The translations under genes and the position numbers were made by a program. Positions 1 to 12,887 of a DNA stretch of 64,000 nucleotides are shown in pieces (positions within the stretch are counted from its first letter, which is position 1; each line of letters starts with the position of its first letter). The stretch lies in contig OY718805.1 in the NCBI GenBank assembly GCA_963070105.1, forward strand, positions 5,576,001 to 5,640,000, read 5' to 3'. This stretch comes from Litomosoides sigmodontis (taxonomy: Eukaryota > Nematoda > Chromadorea > Rhabditida > Onchocercidae). The notes beneath the pieces are model-generated. The model saw nothing but the letters and a program-made list of their open reading frames with translations. It ran no database searches and was not told the origin of the DNA.

Positions 1-258
1 AGAGTGATAAGTTAACAGCATGAGAAAACAATATACGGCTGATCGGTTTTGAAAAATTAAATAGCTTTATGATTAGCATTACATCATTGTACTGATATCC
101 ATTAATCAAAATTAAATGTGGAAAGGAAACCTGTGAATTGAACATTGATATGGCACTGTTTAAATTGTCGAATTTCATTTCTGTAATGATATAAAAGAGT
201 TTTTCGCGGAATATAAAACTTCTGGAGACATTTCAAGTTTTAAATTATATCTCGAAAT

Positions 259-1461
259 CTAATCCTTGAACAAACTTTCAGATAATTTGCGTTGTAAGCT
301 TTCAGACGCTGCGAGCCTTCCATCTTGCTTGTTAGTGAGTTCTTGTGCGATGACGTCAAGCAGTCTGCTACGACTTCTCTCGAATTCGTCGAAAAGCTGC
401 AAACGTACAATTGCTCCCACTGATTTGTAATATTCGAACTTCTTTTTTAACTTCCACATTTTTTGAAGAAATGTGCAAAGCAAGGAAGCGTTTTCAGATA
501 ATCCCGAAATCTTCATTATTTTAACTCTTCTTTTACCATCAATTTCCTTAGCGACACCCTCTTTTTCTGTCACACACACACACACACAACTCAATGATTA
601 CTTTACAAATCGCCTTGATCTCACTTTCGTCACTGTGTGGCTAACATTTTCATCTTGACTTGAAGACATGTCATTACATTACTAGTTTCAAAACTACCAA
701 TTCAAGTATCTCCATTTTAGAAGACGAATATTCGTAAGTGGGATATTAATACCACTGTGAAATACATTGTTCCTGTTTTTGCCTTTTCAAACGGCTAAAT
801 AAAAAAGAGTTCAAATGAAGCATTATCGTCTCAACAATTTAATCTTAGAAGTATAACAGAGCACCATTTTGCAGTCAACCTTCCCGTGACTTGCTGATGA
901 CTCCAAAAAGTCTAACGCTGCCTTAATTTCATTCACATTCAATTCTTCATCCTGCAAAATATCATCCATAGTCTTATATATTTATAAAGATTATTGTTTT
1001 GTCGACTTGAGAATTTTGAATTCCATAAAATAAAGCATTTCAAGCTCTACGACTCCATAATTTTCATAAAAGAAAGTTAACTACAAGTCGTAATTAGGTT
1101 TTTTACATGGGGGAGAATATAATCACAAGATGAAAGGTTAAATGAATTTTAACTCCATTTCCAACCTCATTCAAATATTCAAAGAGTTCGTTCAACTCAA
1201 CATACTGTTCATTCTGCTTGGTTACGTTTGTGGAGTTGCTATTTTGCTTCATTATTTCCAACAAATTCGTCGCAGGCAATTGCTCAAAAACTTCATATGC
1301 TTTATCGAACTCATAATAACCTGAAAATGAAGCGAGTTTGCATAAATTAATCGTATCAGGAGCTTAGAAATTTGCTGTAGCGAGAAAACCGGGTTAGCTA
1401 AACCTTCTTTGACTGGTTCATTTAAGGACTCTTCTGAAAAGCACTCATAGTGATCGATCAT
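259..1461 (-). CDS. small unrecognised protein, 4-exon model
   Basis: Hypothetical protein of about 190-200 residues, function unknown. Exon 1 is 1404-1461: ATG at 1461 with an in-frame TAA directly upstream, beginning MIDHYECFSEES. Exon 2 is 1166-1320 (acceptor TTTTCAG, begins YYEFDKAYEVFEQL). Exon 3 starts at 951 (acceptor TTTTGCAG, begins DEELNVNEIKAAL). A last exon ends at the stop at 259 (ends QRKLSESLFKD). Exons 1-3 join in phase (1, then 0). The junction from exon 3 to the last exon is uncertain: a (TG)n run lies just upstream of the last exon, and acceptors near 543-574 compete. The product is charged, Lys/Glu-rich and helix-prone, without a signal peptide or membrane segment. Alternative: exon 3 could read through to the TAA at 823-825. 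Exons 1-3 are fairly well supported by phase agreement; the 3' end is weaker. Confidence 0.5.
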
Positions 1462-3211
1462 TTAGCCGTTTTTGATGATCGGAAAGTGTCCTGCGTTCTT
1501 TTCAAGAAATGTTTGGATAATTGACAGCTTTTTTTCGCTGAGAAAGGTAACTGTTGACAGTTGAAATTATTCTTCGCTACTAACCATCTTTTTTACTTTC
1601 TAGCGTCATGTTTAAAGCGGTGCCTTTTTCGTAAATTTTATAAAAACTATCGGAATTTGAAATGTGTACTTGTTAAGTACTGAAAGGTGTCGCTATGAGG
1701 TATCGTTAGTTTTCTCTTAAATTTGAGATGCCTTTCGCTTTGTTGGTTCAAATCATTTTTCTTTCACAAAGCATGTTTTTCTGCTTTTGACATCAAATCT
1801 TTCGCTTTCTCGAATACAATTTGATTTCATAGAAGTGACAAAATTTGTTTTCGGAAAACAATGGAACATAGAGAGTAAATGCTAGTTAAGTTTATATATT
1901 GAATTGCTCTAACACTTCCAAAAATAATTCTGCAAAATGCTTGATTTGAAATATTCTCAGCTGAAGCGAAGTATTATCTCCATCAGATACATTGTATATT
2001 TCGATTCTTTAATTCATAATTCCTCTTACATCTGTGTTCAACAAATTTCTTTCCAAATTTTTCCTGAACAGTGTAAATTGCAAATTTGTTACAAAGAACA
2101 GAGCTCAATATGATTTCAAAGTCGTCGAACAATAATGAAAATGAAGCTGTTACGTTTCAAAACGTTGAAATGACAAAAATCAAAATTTGCTGCTTATGTT
2201 ATTTATCAAATCCAGTGAAAGACAAAATAACAACCAATTTCAAATGGATGTTTAATATTAGGTGGATCGGAAGACAGTAGAGAAAAAGTCTACTAACTTA
2301 GTAAATTTTTTTTAAAAAGAAAAGCTCATAATCGATTTCTGACTTAGCCCTAATTATTTGAATGCTAATCCAGCTAACCGTCATAAACTGTTCTGTTATA
2401 CAACCATTCCTCCAAATTAAAAAACCAAAACACTTCCTCATCACACTTGCCCTATCTGATCAGCAATTGTGAGGGCAATAATTCCTTTAAGATATTTTTT
2501 ACAAAATGAATAAACAGTTACGGATAAATTAATTAGAAAATATCTCATTTGCATAATTATGTAGCTAAAGTCAACCGCTATATTTTGCAAAGCATTTATT
2601 TTCGAGTGTTGGCAAATCTGTCGAGTGCATTTTCCACCTTTCTAACTTAAAAAAAAAAAAACTCAGATGAGAAATGAGTAGCAGTGCTTCGAGGTATGAA
2701 ATACTTCATCGAATAAGAGCAGCCATTGTGAACCATTTTTCCTCTTTCACTATATCAGACCTCAATTTTAATTGCAAAGGAAAAGAAATAATTTCAATTG
2801 ATTCCGTCTTTATCATTTTGCAAAAACAGCTAATTTTCTTCTAGCAGTTCACAGATATTAATTGGCATAAAACAACCTAATCTGCGATTTGGCGCTTTGA
2901 GATCTTTAATGCTAAAACATTGCCATAGAAAAGAGAAGTGATAGCTTAAACTACCAAGGGATTTCCTTGACATCATTTTCATTTGTTATTTCCAACCAAT
3001 TTAAAAAGAAAACACTGCTTCCTTTCTCGGATCTTTTTTTCAAAAATGCGTGTTTTAAGGTAATGAGGATCTAGAAGGGTCCTAAAAGTTCCTTGAGTCT
3101 CACCTTAATATTTCGTTTAATGAATGGTCCTAAAAATTTCTTCAACAATGCTTTCAAGTAGATTTTCTTTCCCAGAAACTCTTGTTAGTTAACCCTCAGA
3201 GATTCAATGGT
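1462..3211. other. intergenic, nothing recognised
   Basis: AT-rich DNA with short homopolymer runs (poly-A near 2649-2660). I see no exon with both splice sites and a sustained coding frame. The short plus-strand frame near 2086-2280 has no splice or start context that makes it convincing. Confidence 0.5.
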
Positions 3212-3589
3212 TTAATCTCTTCTGTGGATTGTATTCCGATTTATTAGAACCCTCGCGTTATATTCTTTAACGAGTTCTTTTTTGATGGAGGAATTAGTTG
3301 GAATAAATATAAAACTTTCGTGAAAATAGGTCTTCAGGACTTCAAAATTAGGACTTCCGCTCTCAAATAAGAACCTCAGTTTTGCTGAATCAAGTTTCTC
3401 AAATTGTTTACAAATAGAATTCCTCTCATTTAAAAATAAATTACCTGTATCTCTCAGATCAGATATTAACAAATCTTTCCCAGCGGCGATTATGATTTCA
3501 TACAACTGTAAACGATTTATCGTACTTCGCATATCGCCCACTGCATTTAAATATGCATCTACGAATCGACGTTTCGCATTAGACTGCAT
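3212..3589 (-). CDS. small intronless hypothetical protein (125 aa)
   Basis: An uninterrupted 125-codon reading frame. It starts at the ATG at 3589, with an in-frame stop a few codons upstream, and ends at 3212. The product is mixed charged/hydrophobic and probably helical (for example MRSTINRLQLYEIII and SICKQFEKLDSAKL). It has no signal peptide or recognised domain. An RLQL[FY][DE] stretch also occurs in the last exon of the gene ending at 259, a weak hint that the two neighbours are related. No donor or acceptor gives a better spliced model. It could also be one exon of a larger gene. I do not recognise it. Confidence 0.4.
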   Translation of the reverse strand: MQSNAKRRFVDAYLNAVGDMRSTINRLQLYEIIIAAGKDLLISDLRDTGNLFLNERNSICKQFEKLDSAKLRFLFESGSPNFEVLKTYFHESFIFIPTNSSIKKELVKEYNARVLINRNTIHRRD

Positions 3590-6500
3590 AATACTAATTT
3601 CGGTCAGATTTACTCCTCAGTTATTCTGGAAAGCAAATTCAAAATTACGACCATCTGGAAAACCATTTTAAAATATAAATGAAATTTTAGAGGTTATGGT
3701 CCCAGAGAGATATCTGCTGGCTCAAACACATCTTTCAAATATGGGAAATTCAGTTTTTTTGCAATAATTCGACGGTAGATAAATAATTTCTGCGTTTTTC
3801 ACTGCACACTAATTCAAATTTATACATTCAATTCAAACAATACCTATACGGTACACAAATGTTAAAGTATTTAGCTTACTACTGCATTTTGCTCCATCCA
3901 AGGAATATTTGAAACTAATAAGAAGTGAATATGGAAAATGAGACAGGAATTTATGGGAAGTTAGCCAGCAATACCAACAATGATTGAAGACAACGTAACT
4001 CGTAACTATGACAACTGATATTACATGCAGATTTAGTGCTGCATTAGCCGCGATATCAGTACGTGATAACAGCTATCAAAGTAATGGCACTTTGCAGCTT
4101 ACTTACCTCCGTAGAAAGTGAACTGTGTGAGAAGGAAGTATGGTAGATTGACTCTATGCAGTAAATAAGGCTTTACTTAAGGTAATTACTTCGAAAACAT
4201 GAAGTCCTCATCATCACCTTTCGTCGATGACTGATATCACATGCATCGTGACATTATCCTATCCTTTTCATAGATCCATCCATATCACTGAGACATTTTT
4301 GAGTTCCATTGCTAAATACTTCCGAGCAAATGCATCGCTCAGTACTTGTCGTGCGAGAAAAGACATTTCGAAACAATGTTACGGACATGTTTATTGATTA
4401 TCACAACCTATCTTAGCGAAACCATTATTACTGCGATCCAATAATTATTGGTGAAAACGTGTGGAAGGGATCGGCTTCCGATTATTGACACTTGGTTGAC
4501 AAACGACGAAAACTCATTTGCGTAATACCAGGAAATCCCCCCCCCCTCTCTCTCCCTCCTTCTTAGTCAATTCGATCTAATGTATATTTCTAAATTCTGC
4601 TGAAATCATTACATCGGAGAAGTGCCTTTAGCAAATCAGTGAAATGTGCTGGAAAGTGAAACTGCAACCAGCCACCAGTCAATGTAGGCGCCGAAGTTTT
4701 CACAATATAACATTCGATCACGGGTCAGACAAAAGTTAGAATGAATTAAGTCATGGATTCTTGCTTCACTTGCCTCGTCGAATTCCGAAGTTTTTCTCGT
4801 AAACAAAACCATCCCCTGATGAAAGCGCATCGACCACCACGCTTCTCACGACAATCAATATTTATTTAAGCTTAGTAATAAAAAAGTGTAATTATGGTCC
4901 ACTCAATGCGCTGCAAAGAAGCTCATCACAACAAATTATTGTTATAAACTTGCTATAAAGTTACAAATTTATCAATTTGTTATAAAGAAGATTCAGGTGA
5001 TCAGAAGCACAGCTCTCAAGTTATCTAAAGTTCCACAGATTAACAATCTGTAAAGCGAGACAATCCCTCGTTCTGTTAACTTGCCCACCACTCGCAAGTA
5101 TTGCGGATGCGCAAAACATTCGAAGTCCAAAACCTGGTGTTACACGACAACCTTTTCCTTAAGCTTAAATGATATGGCTCCCCAAACCAGGAAAGCGAGA
5201 AAGCAGAAAAGCCAGCTAATTTCTGGTGGTTTTCCAGAGCCAATTTAAATCTTATAATTAACGCGTAACATTTAAGAGAATTCAGGAGAAATCGCACTCT
5301 TCGGAACTGGGAGACCTGGTTCATACATAGAATATAATGATCGCGTTTTTTAATCAAACTACTCGCATTGGAATGCGAAGTGTTATCAGTCCGTACTCAT
5401 TACTTCAATATTCGACTCATATAGTATTTTCCATAGGTTCACCTCAGCCCTGTCCGCAATCCATCATGCAAACATAACATGATATCGTTACATCAATGCA
5501 AAATTTTTTCACGTCTTTGCTCACAAAAGCAGCAGATTTTAAACGAAATTCCACATTTCTTATTCTTATTTACGAATTTGCACATGCCGATTTATTTTAC
5601 ATAATTTTGAAACAGAATCCAAATTTGAAATCACGGAACCTTCATATGAAACAAAACATTTCTTAAACATACAATCAAAAGCATCCCACTATAGAGAATT
5701 TGTTCAACGATGACTACGAAATAATAATAATATCAATCAAAAGCAGGTACGTCCCTAGGTAATTTATTCAGACTTTAGGATCTTCGATTTCTGGAAGTTG
5801 TAAAATACTGCACAGAAACATTATTTCCAAAAAGCTTGTTGCCTTAGAACGTGCTTGCAGAGACGAAAACAAGTCGTTTACAAAAATACAAACATTTCGA
5901 ATAGCTATAAAACGAAAATCTTATTACATCTTTTCTGCATGCAGAACATCATAAGTTTCAAAAACGTACTGCGGTCGAAATGCTTGTCGCAGAAATCTCA
6001 ATCGGATAAACATGAAGAAAATATTTGTACTAAAAACGTACATTGGAATTATTCCATTTTCAAATTGTTATGATTCAAACCTAAACAATCGACTGAGAAT
6101 TCTTTTCAGCTCAGAGATTATTAACGACAACATGTACAATCTGAAATTTAGAAAGATGAGAACATAAAAGTACCAAAAACTACGCAAAAGCTATACAACT
6201 GAAGACTTTGTACAAACACACACAAGAATTCATTAATCGAACAAACTAATAAAACTCCACCCTACTGAAGACTGAAAGCATAAAAAATTAAAAAAAGAAC
6301 AATATTCTTGCAAAAAAGCCATCCCAATTAAGAGCAGCACTCATTAATGAGAAATCTTGCTGATCATGAACAGGCTTCACCTAACCCGTTCACTACTGTA
6401 GTGCCCCCTAACTATTTATCAACCCGGAAGTTAATTAACAGTGAAGATCAGCCTCGTTAATTCTGTATCTAGTCTCCAACAGTAATAGAATGTAGTTATA

Positions 6501-7473
6501 ACATTGAGATTGCACTGCATTCCATTAAGTTAGCATGTAACTTGAAGACAGTTACCACAACTATATCGAAACACTAAAACCTTTATGCTCCAGCATTTCC
6601 CGTCATGTCCTTCTTACAACTGGCAGAAACTAGATTTTGATGAGTACAGTTCAATGCACCAAATCTTCACATTAAAATAAGTGTGTTACCTTGTCTCTAT
6701 GATACCCATATAGAGATGAGGCAATGAACAGGACAGTTATTACTTACGAAGTTAAACTTTGCTGAGTCAGAAAATGAAGTAACACTCACTGTTGCTCACA
6801 TTTAATTTGCTTCTTTCACCATTTTCTTAAAATAAAATTTGAAAAAAAGAGAATCTGCTACTTAGAAAAACCTTCTGCTAATAAAACCTACCTCACCTCA
6901 CCAATGCCTTTCTAATGTCTCATAAATGTTGCATGCCTTGATCCGGGCGCTTTATATCAATTTACTAAATCACAAGATACCAGAAAACTGTATAGATCCA
7001 AAGAGAGGAAGTTTAGTGACATTAAAATGACAGATATTAAAACAAAAAGCATGCGTTTGGAAATTTTAACAGTCTTGTGCCATAAGGCAATAATAAAACC
7101 AAAAATGCATGAAAAGACCCCGACATTTTGAAAATATCAGACTTACAAGACTGAGAAAGATGAGAACTGAATGCGCGGCAAAAAGATACTTCCAATGATG
7201 TCATACAAAACTCTTCGTAAAATATACCACTTTTTGGATGTTTTAGTGTGGCTAGAACGAAATTATTTAGGTGTTAGATGATAACTCTTGCTTAATTAAA
7301 GAAAAAAATTCATTTAGCAGCATAGAAAAGAGAGATCTGCAGTATCACAATGCAGTAGTAGTACACTACCAAGTACTAAGCATTCAAGTAAAATAAAAAA
7401 AATTGAACTCAGCAGTCAGCATCCATTGACTCAGAAGAGACCTATAAACTACTGAACCGATAAACTGAGAAAT
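3590..7473. other. intergenic, includes 3' flank of the ONECUT gene
   Basis: There is no convincing gene. Two minus-strand frames (4636-4830 and 5076-5357) are short, compositionally unremarkable and lack good splice signals. A C-run followed by a CT-rich run lies at about 4538-4560. The right part, up to 7473, lies 3' of the ONECUT stop codon and presumably holds its 3' UTR. I could not place the polyadenylation site. Confidence 0.45.
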
Positions 7474-10400
7474 TTAATGTGAGTTAGCGGCAGCATTCGA
7501 ATTGGGATTTTCTCGCTGTTCCACTTTCACTATTATCATTTTGTTACCAAAAGACATCATGGGATGCAACCGTTGTTGCTGTTCGATAGTTTCCTATAAA
7601 ATCAGGATTTTTTCCACAATATATGAAAATATACAATAATTCTTCTTGTACAGGTGTTTAACAATTGAAAATAAACGGTAAGTTCGTAAAAATACAGAAT
7701 GTAACAAGGCTATGCACTTGCGTCGACAGACCAACTCGTATGTAAGCCAACAGATGTAAGACCTAATCACAAACATGAATGCAAAACATTGTGGGAATGT
7801 TTATGTATGTGATAAAGCAAGAACAAGCACTCTGAGATGTATCCATAACTCCATAGCTTGCCACATGTAAGTAAATTATTGGTATAAACCAACTGTTAAC
7901 TAATTCGAGAACAGCTTACACATTCAGATTCCGACGTTACCGGAACTGATACCAAGAAAACACTTTCATCTTTGTCACTCACAGTTTTAACGGCTTGCAT
8001 ACTTGTATTTGGGTCCGAGTTCAACTGTACCTCATCATCTGGTAGTTCGTTTGCTAGCAATTCGTCTGCCGTAGCAATCTGCCTTGAATCTATTGAAAGG
8101 GAGTGATCATTTGACAACCGGATCATCTGAATTAAATATGGGGTAAGTAAAACCGATAGTTGTTCCAGTGATGTAGGTGTATGATAGAATGTATAATAGA
8201 ATCATAAAGCCACAAGAGTCGGTAAGTTATAGATGTATTGTCAGTTACTAACACTTATTGCAAAATCCATAAGTAATAAATAACGAAAAAGTTACATAAA
8301 ATTTTACCGATTAAACTACTTGAGATTAAAAAAAAATTTTCGAAACTTACTTCACCAGCAGAACGCATTTCATTGCCTTTAGTACAATAATTTCTTTGTA
8401 AAAAAAATTATTTCTACACATATTATTTCAAAGACTTAACCTAAAGCTAAAAGAAAATGAATTTGAAAAACATCAAAATACTAATACCTTGTATTCCGGT
8501 GCTTGATCGTCATAATCAATCCTTGAGTTATTGTCTTCTATCCCAACACTATTGTCTATTTCACCAATACGAAATTTCAAATTTTTTTCATCGGAATAAG
8601 TGCCCTTTAAAAACCATAAAATCTTACGTAAGTACAAAGTAATGGAAAATTGGAACATCAATTATAGTATTTTCCGATTAACGTTCCAATCTATTTTCTA
8701 AATCTGACGATTATTAGCTTTCAAAACAATATGAGAAACATTAGTAATTTCAAAGAGAAACCTCATCATAGCGTCGTGCATACTCAGCCGCTTCTTCAAC
8801 AACCTGCGCAACTGTAGTTTCAATTCGCGAACTGCTTGTAACAGATGAATTTTCTCCATCACTTCGTGAAACATGGCGATTACCACGTGCTTTGTTCGGA
8901 TTTCGATGTTGCGGTGGTGACTCGGGAGGTGGTGTAATTGGCCGCACCTGTTTTGAATTCTTTAACTGATTTCTATATTTTAGCAACACTATGATATTCT
9001 AAACAAAAACCGAGTAACGTACTTGCTGATAAGGAGCTGGGGCGTCACCCATTAACGGACCACTTCTGGATCTTCGTCGAGCGTTCATGAAAAAATTTGC
9101 GACTGTTGAGAGGTCTAACTGTAAATGTTCAGCAATTGTTTGCTGCATCTCGCGACTTGGGCGTTGTGTCTCTTTAAAGATAGCCTAAAAATTATATATC
9201 TTTCATTCATTTAAAAAAAATAAAAGTTTTGCTAAGACGTAAACCAATAGAAGTTTCACTTTTTTGAATAAATTCAAAATCTATCACAATGCATGTATTA
9301 CCTGCAGAGTTCTTTTTTGGATATCGGTGAAAACTAGTCGAGGTCTTTTGGTACTACTTAAGCCTGAAATGGGAAATGTCGCACAAGAAAACAAAAGAAC
9401 ACAGATAGTCACAACTGTAATAATAAAAAAAGCAAAATCCTGCGACAAATCTAAAGTTTAATATTGAAAGATTCACCATCGCTGTCTCGACCTTTATGTC
9501 TTGAACCTTGTCTAGCATTCTGCGCTGGAGTAGGCGGACTCATTGAAGATGGTAGCATACCTCCTGGAAAAATTGTCCGATTGAATTTTATGACAGAAAT
9601 ATTCCAAAAACAAATCAGAGCTCTGAAAAGTTAAAAAAAAAGTTAAATAGGACACAAAGAATGTTCTACCTTTTCCTTTGTACATATCAAGAATACCCAG
9701 CCGCAGTTCAAGTGGTTGTTGCACCCAGTTAAACATTCGTCTAAATGTTTCTCTTCCTGACTTCAATTTGTTCCATGGTTTCGGATTTCTTAGCAAATCG
9801 GAAAGTGTCCCTTGACTCCTGAGCACAGAATTCCATTGCAAATCAAAAACTCATATTAATAATCAAGATAAGTCCTTAATCGTGACAGTCAGGAAACTAT
9901 GTGGAACATAACATTACGATTTATAAGTCCAATTTTTGCACTGTAGTGCCAGTTATAAGAAGGCATAAACCTATGGATTCGATAAAATATTACTAATCAA
10001 GTTTTGCCAAAAAAACTTATAAAAATCGCCACCATTGATATTTCTTTTTCTCAACTAAAAATTATGGAAAAAAGTAATACCGACAAAGAATCCTTTCAGC
10101 AAAGATAGCCTGAGGTATAGAGTGTTGCTTGAGTTCCCATGCAATTCGCTTGCACAGATCAGTCGTATCGATATAAATGTCATCGTCAATTTCCGCATTC
10201 AAAGGATCTGTAGTGTCCTTAGTGGAATAACTGGGACGTGGTGCACCTACAACGAAAGTCTTAATTTTTAAAATTCAATTTTCAATCCCTAAGACCTTTC
10301 AGACGCTTTACTCCCTCTGTTGTACGAAGTTTACCGAACAGATGCAAAAGCTGCAGCAATCTATATACATCACTGATGAACAGCACTTCGACACAAACTG

Positions 10401-12887
10401 AATTCTTTAGTTCAGACCTTAACTGTCCAGCAGTCATAATCATGACAACGACAATAACGGTATTAGATTTGGGGAATCACAAAATATTAGTTGGAAACCA
10501 TGAACAAGTACTGAAATATTAAAACCAACAAAAAATTAAATACACTGACCAACGGTGGAAGTAAGTCTAGTTGTACTAGTGGGTTCACCATTATCGTCAG
10601 CAAATGTCAAATCATCGCCGCTTGTTTCTGTCGTATTTACTTCCAGATCCTCGGTGCCACGCAATTCAGGAGTACCCACGGAAGAATAATTGCGTCGACT
10701 TTGCCGAAATATAGAATGCTGTGGTGCCGGTGAACTAGGTGGCTAAAATATCTCTCAATAAAAATCCCAAATTAGAAATGAACAAAACACTCGTTGGAGG
10801 AGAAAGACTAGACGAAAAAAAAAACGCAACAAGGTCCGTAGAGACCAAAAATTCTACATTAGGAATTCTTTACGAGACTTCCATTCAGTCCACTATGCGA
10901 AATATAATCAAAAATAGCAAAATTCAAAGACGTTGCTTGCATGACATTGAAGCCACAAGGCTCCTACCTTTTAAAAAGGAATATGATTTCTCTTATTAAT
11001 GGATTTCGCAAGAATTAAGTCTCACCTGCTCGCCTATCATTGTTGCAATAAAAGAACTTGCAAGCTCAACATTACTCACTGCCGGCGGAGTTTCAGCATT
11101 CGCCAAGCGATGATCTAGTTCTTGCTGATGATCATCTTGACTTAACAAACTAGCCTGAAACATTTCCTATGACAAAATACATGATTAGAGAGCAAGGAAA
11201 AACATAGATTGAATTTTACCAAAAAACTGTTTTTTTAGTAAGGCATACCGACTGTTGAGATATAAAGGGCGAATCCATCGTTTTGAAATCCTGTCCCAAA
11301 TCGACCTGAAAAAGGGGAACACTTTCGTGAAACTTTGCCACCATACTTGAATGAGGGAAATTTTTTCGTCTCTAAGAGAAGCTTTAAAACAGTTGAAGTG
11401 ATTCATTTGAAGTATACAAGCGGTGTAGTGCACTATGTAAAATTCCCTCTCTTTATGCGTTCTCCTCATTTGTTCATCAAAATTTAATTTATAGATAAGA
11501 AATGAGCACTTCTTCTTTGATGTATGGATGATGTCTTCGCAAACCGGCCAACATCTCACTTGCACGTCCACCATTTTGATGGGCACCCAATAAACTTGAG
11601 CAGACAAGATTATCTGATCGCGTTGTTGTTTGCAATGGAGAAAGGAGACCAGCTGGACCAGAGCTAAAACTGAAATGGATCCTTAAATCATGTACAAAGG
11701 AATCCAATCTTGCAGAATTCATACCTCTAATCTGAGAATAAACATTAACTTGAACGCAATAAAAACTTCAATGCAAGTGGTGTTATATTGTACTCGTTTC
11801 ATTATCGATATATCAATCCCATATATTCATATATGACGGCATATCAGAAGTGTATGTGAGCAATTCTAATAAAAAAAATATGTTCCTCTACTGGTGCTTT
11901 TACCTATAGCTATAATGGCTTGCAGTATTTCAATATTGAAAATACCTCAGCTTATCTAAACCGGAAGAATGACTGCTGTGCTGCATGGATGTACTATGAA
12001 GCTGATCTTGCAATGGTTCAATTTTCATTGCACCCACGTATGACGGTGTTGCTGACATGGGTGCCAAGGTTGCATAAGCATTGAAATCAGAAGATTTTCC
12101 GAAGCTACAATGCACTGTTGAAAGTAACCATATGTGTCACGATATATTCTTTGTTGCTTGTTTAATAACATGTGCCGAATGTTTAAACAATGGAACTGAA
12201 TCATTAATTGACTTGAAAAGATGCATTTTGCTAAAAACTGATAAAACTCCGAAGACATCACAAGTTCAATGCAAGTCCAGAAAACTGAAACTTAAAATAA
12301 TTTCCGTCAAAGCTAAAATCTCAAAACTTACTTATCATTTGAACCAAGACTCATAGGTGCTAATGGTGCAAGTTGTGGACTTTCCTGAGGCGCAGAACCT
12401 TGGTTTTGCTGTGGGCTTATACTTTCCAAGAAATTTTCTGGCAATTCTTCAAAGGGGCGATTGACCGAATTAAACGTAATGTTAGGATCGATTTGAAGTT
12501 GATAGGTAGTCGGTGGAGCTGCCGATGCACCACGTTCCATCGTATGTCTTACTTTTTCGTCCAAACTGAAAATTTTATGGTCACTTCCTTTTGATCTGAA
12601 GTCAATTCTCGTTTCCTCTGGATCTTAAAAACAGTCTAGACAAGATAAACGATTATGAAACTAATAGTCATGATGTGCACTTCTGATTGAAAAAACTCAA
12701 CTGGAACAAAGCCTCATGATAATGTTTCCAAAAATTCGGAGTCTGTTGCATTTGACATAAATCAATTTGAGACGTCAAGTGTATCATGGTAGGAATTACT
12801 TGAAACTATATAGTACCTGTTAACATTATTATTACTATTAATTGATGAAAGCTGTTGAGAACAAGAAGTTTCCGCAGGTGGTTCCAT
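7474..12887 (-). CDS. onecut: ONECUT-class cut/homeodomain transcription factor
   Basis: DNA-binding transcription factor; in nematodes and vertebrates the ONECUT class acts in neuronal and endodermal differentiation. My model has 16 exons and 752 residues: 12817-12887, 12332-12565, 11946-12104, 11510-11669, 11249-11305, 11026-11154, 10550-10742, 10081-10246, 9670-9818, 9477-9563, 9302-9363, 9023-9184, 8762-8947, 8488-8604, 7920-8126, 7474-7593. All junctions agree in phase. The single CUT domain spans about residues 350-437 (DLCKRIAWELKQHSIPQAIF, then SQGTLSDLLRNPKPW). The homeodomain spans about 474-531. Its recognition helix reads STVANFFMNARRR, with the ONECUT-typical Phe at homeodomain position 48 and Met at 50. 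The N-terminal half is Ser/Pro/Gln-rich. The ATG at 12887 opens MEPPAETSC. Weak points: the donor of exon 4 (at 11509), and the last exon. If the donor at 7919 is not used, the ORF stops at 7896 instead. Closest C. elegans relative is probably ceh-48 or ceh-38; I cannot choose by eye. Confidence 0.93.
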
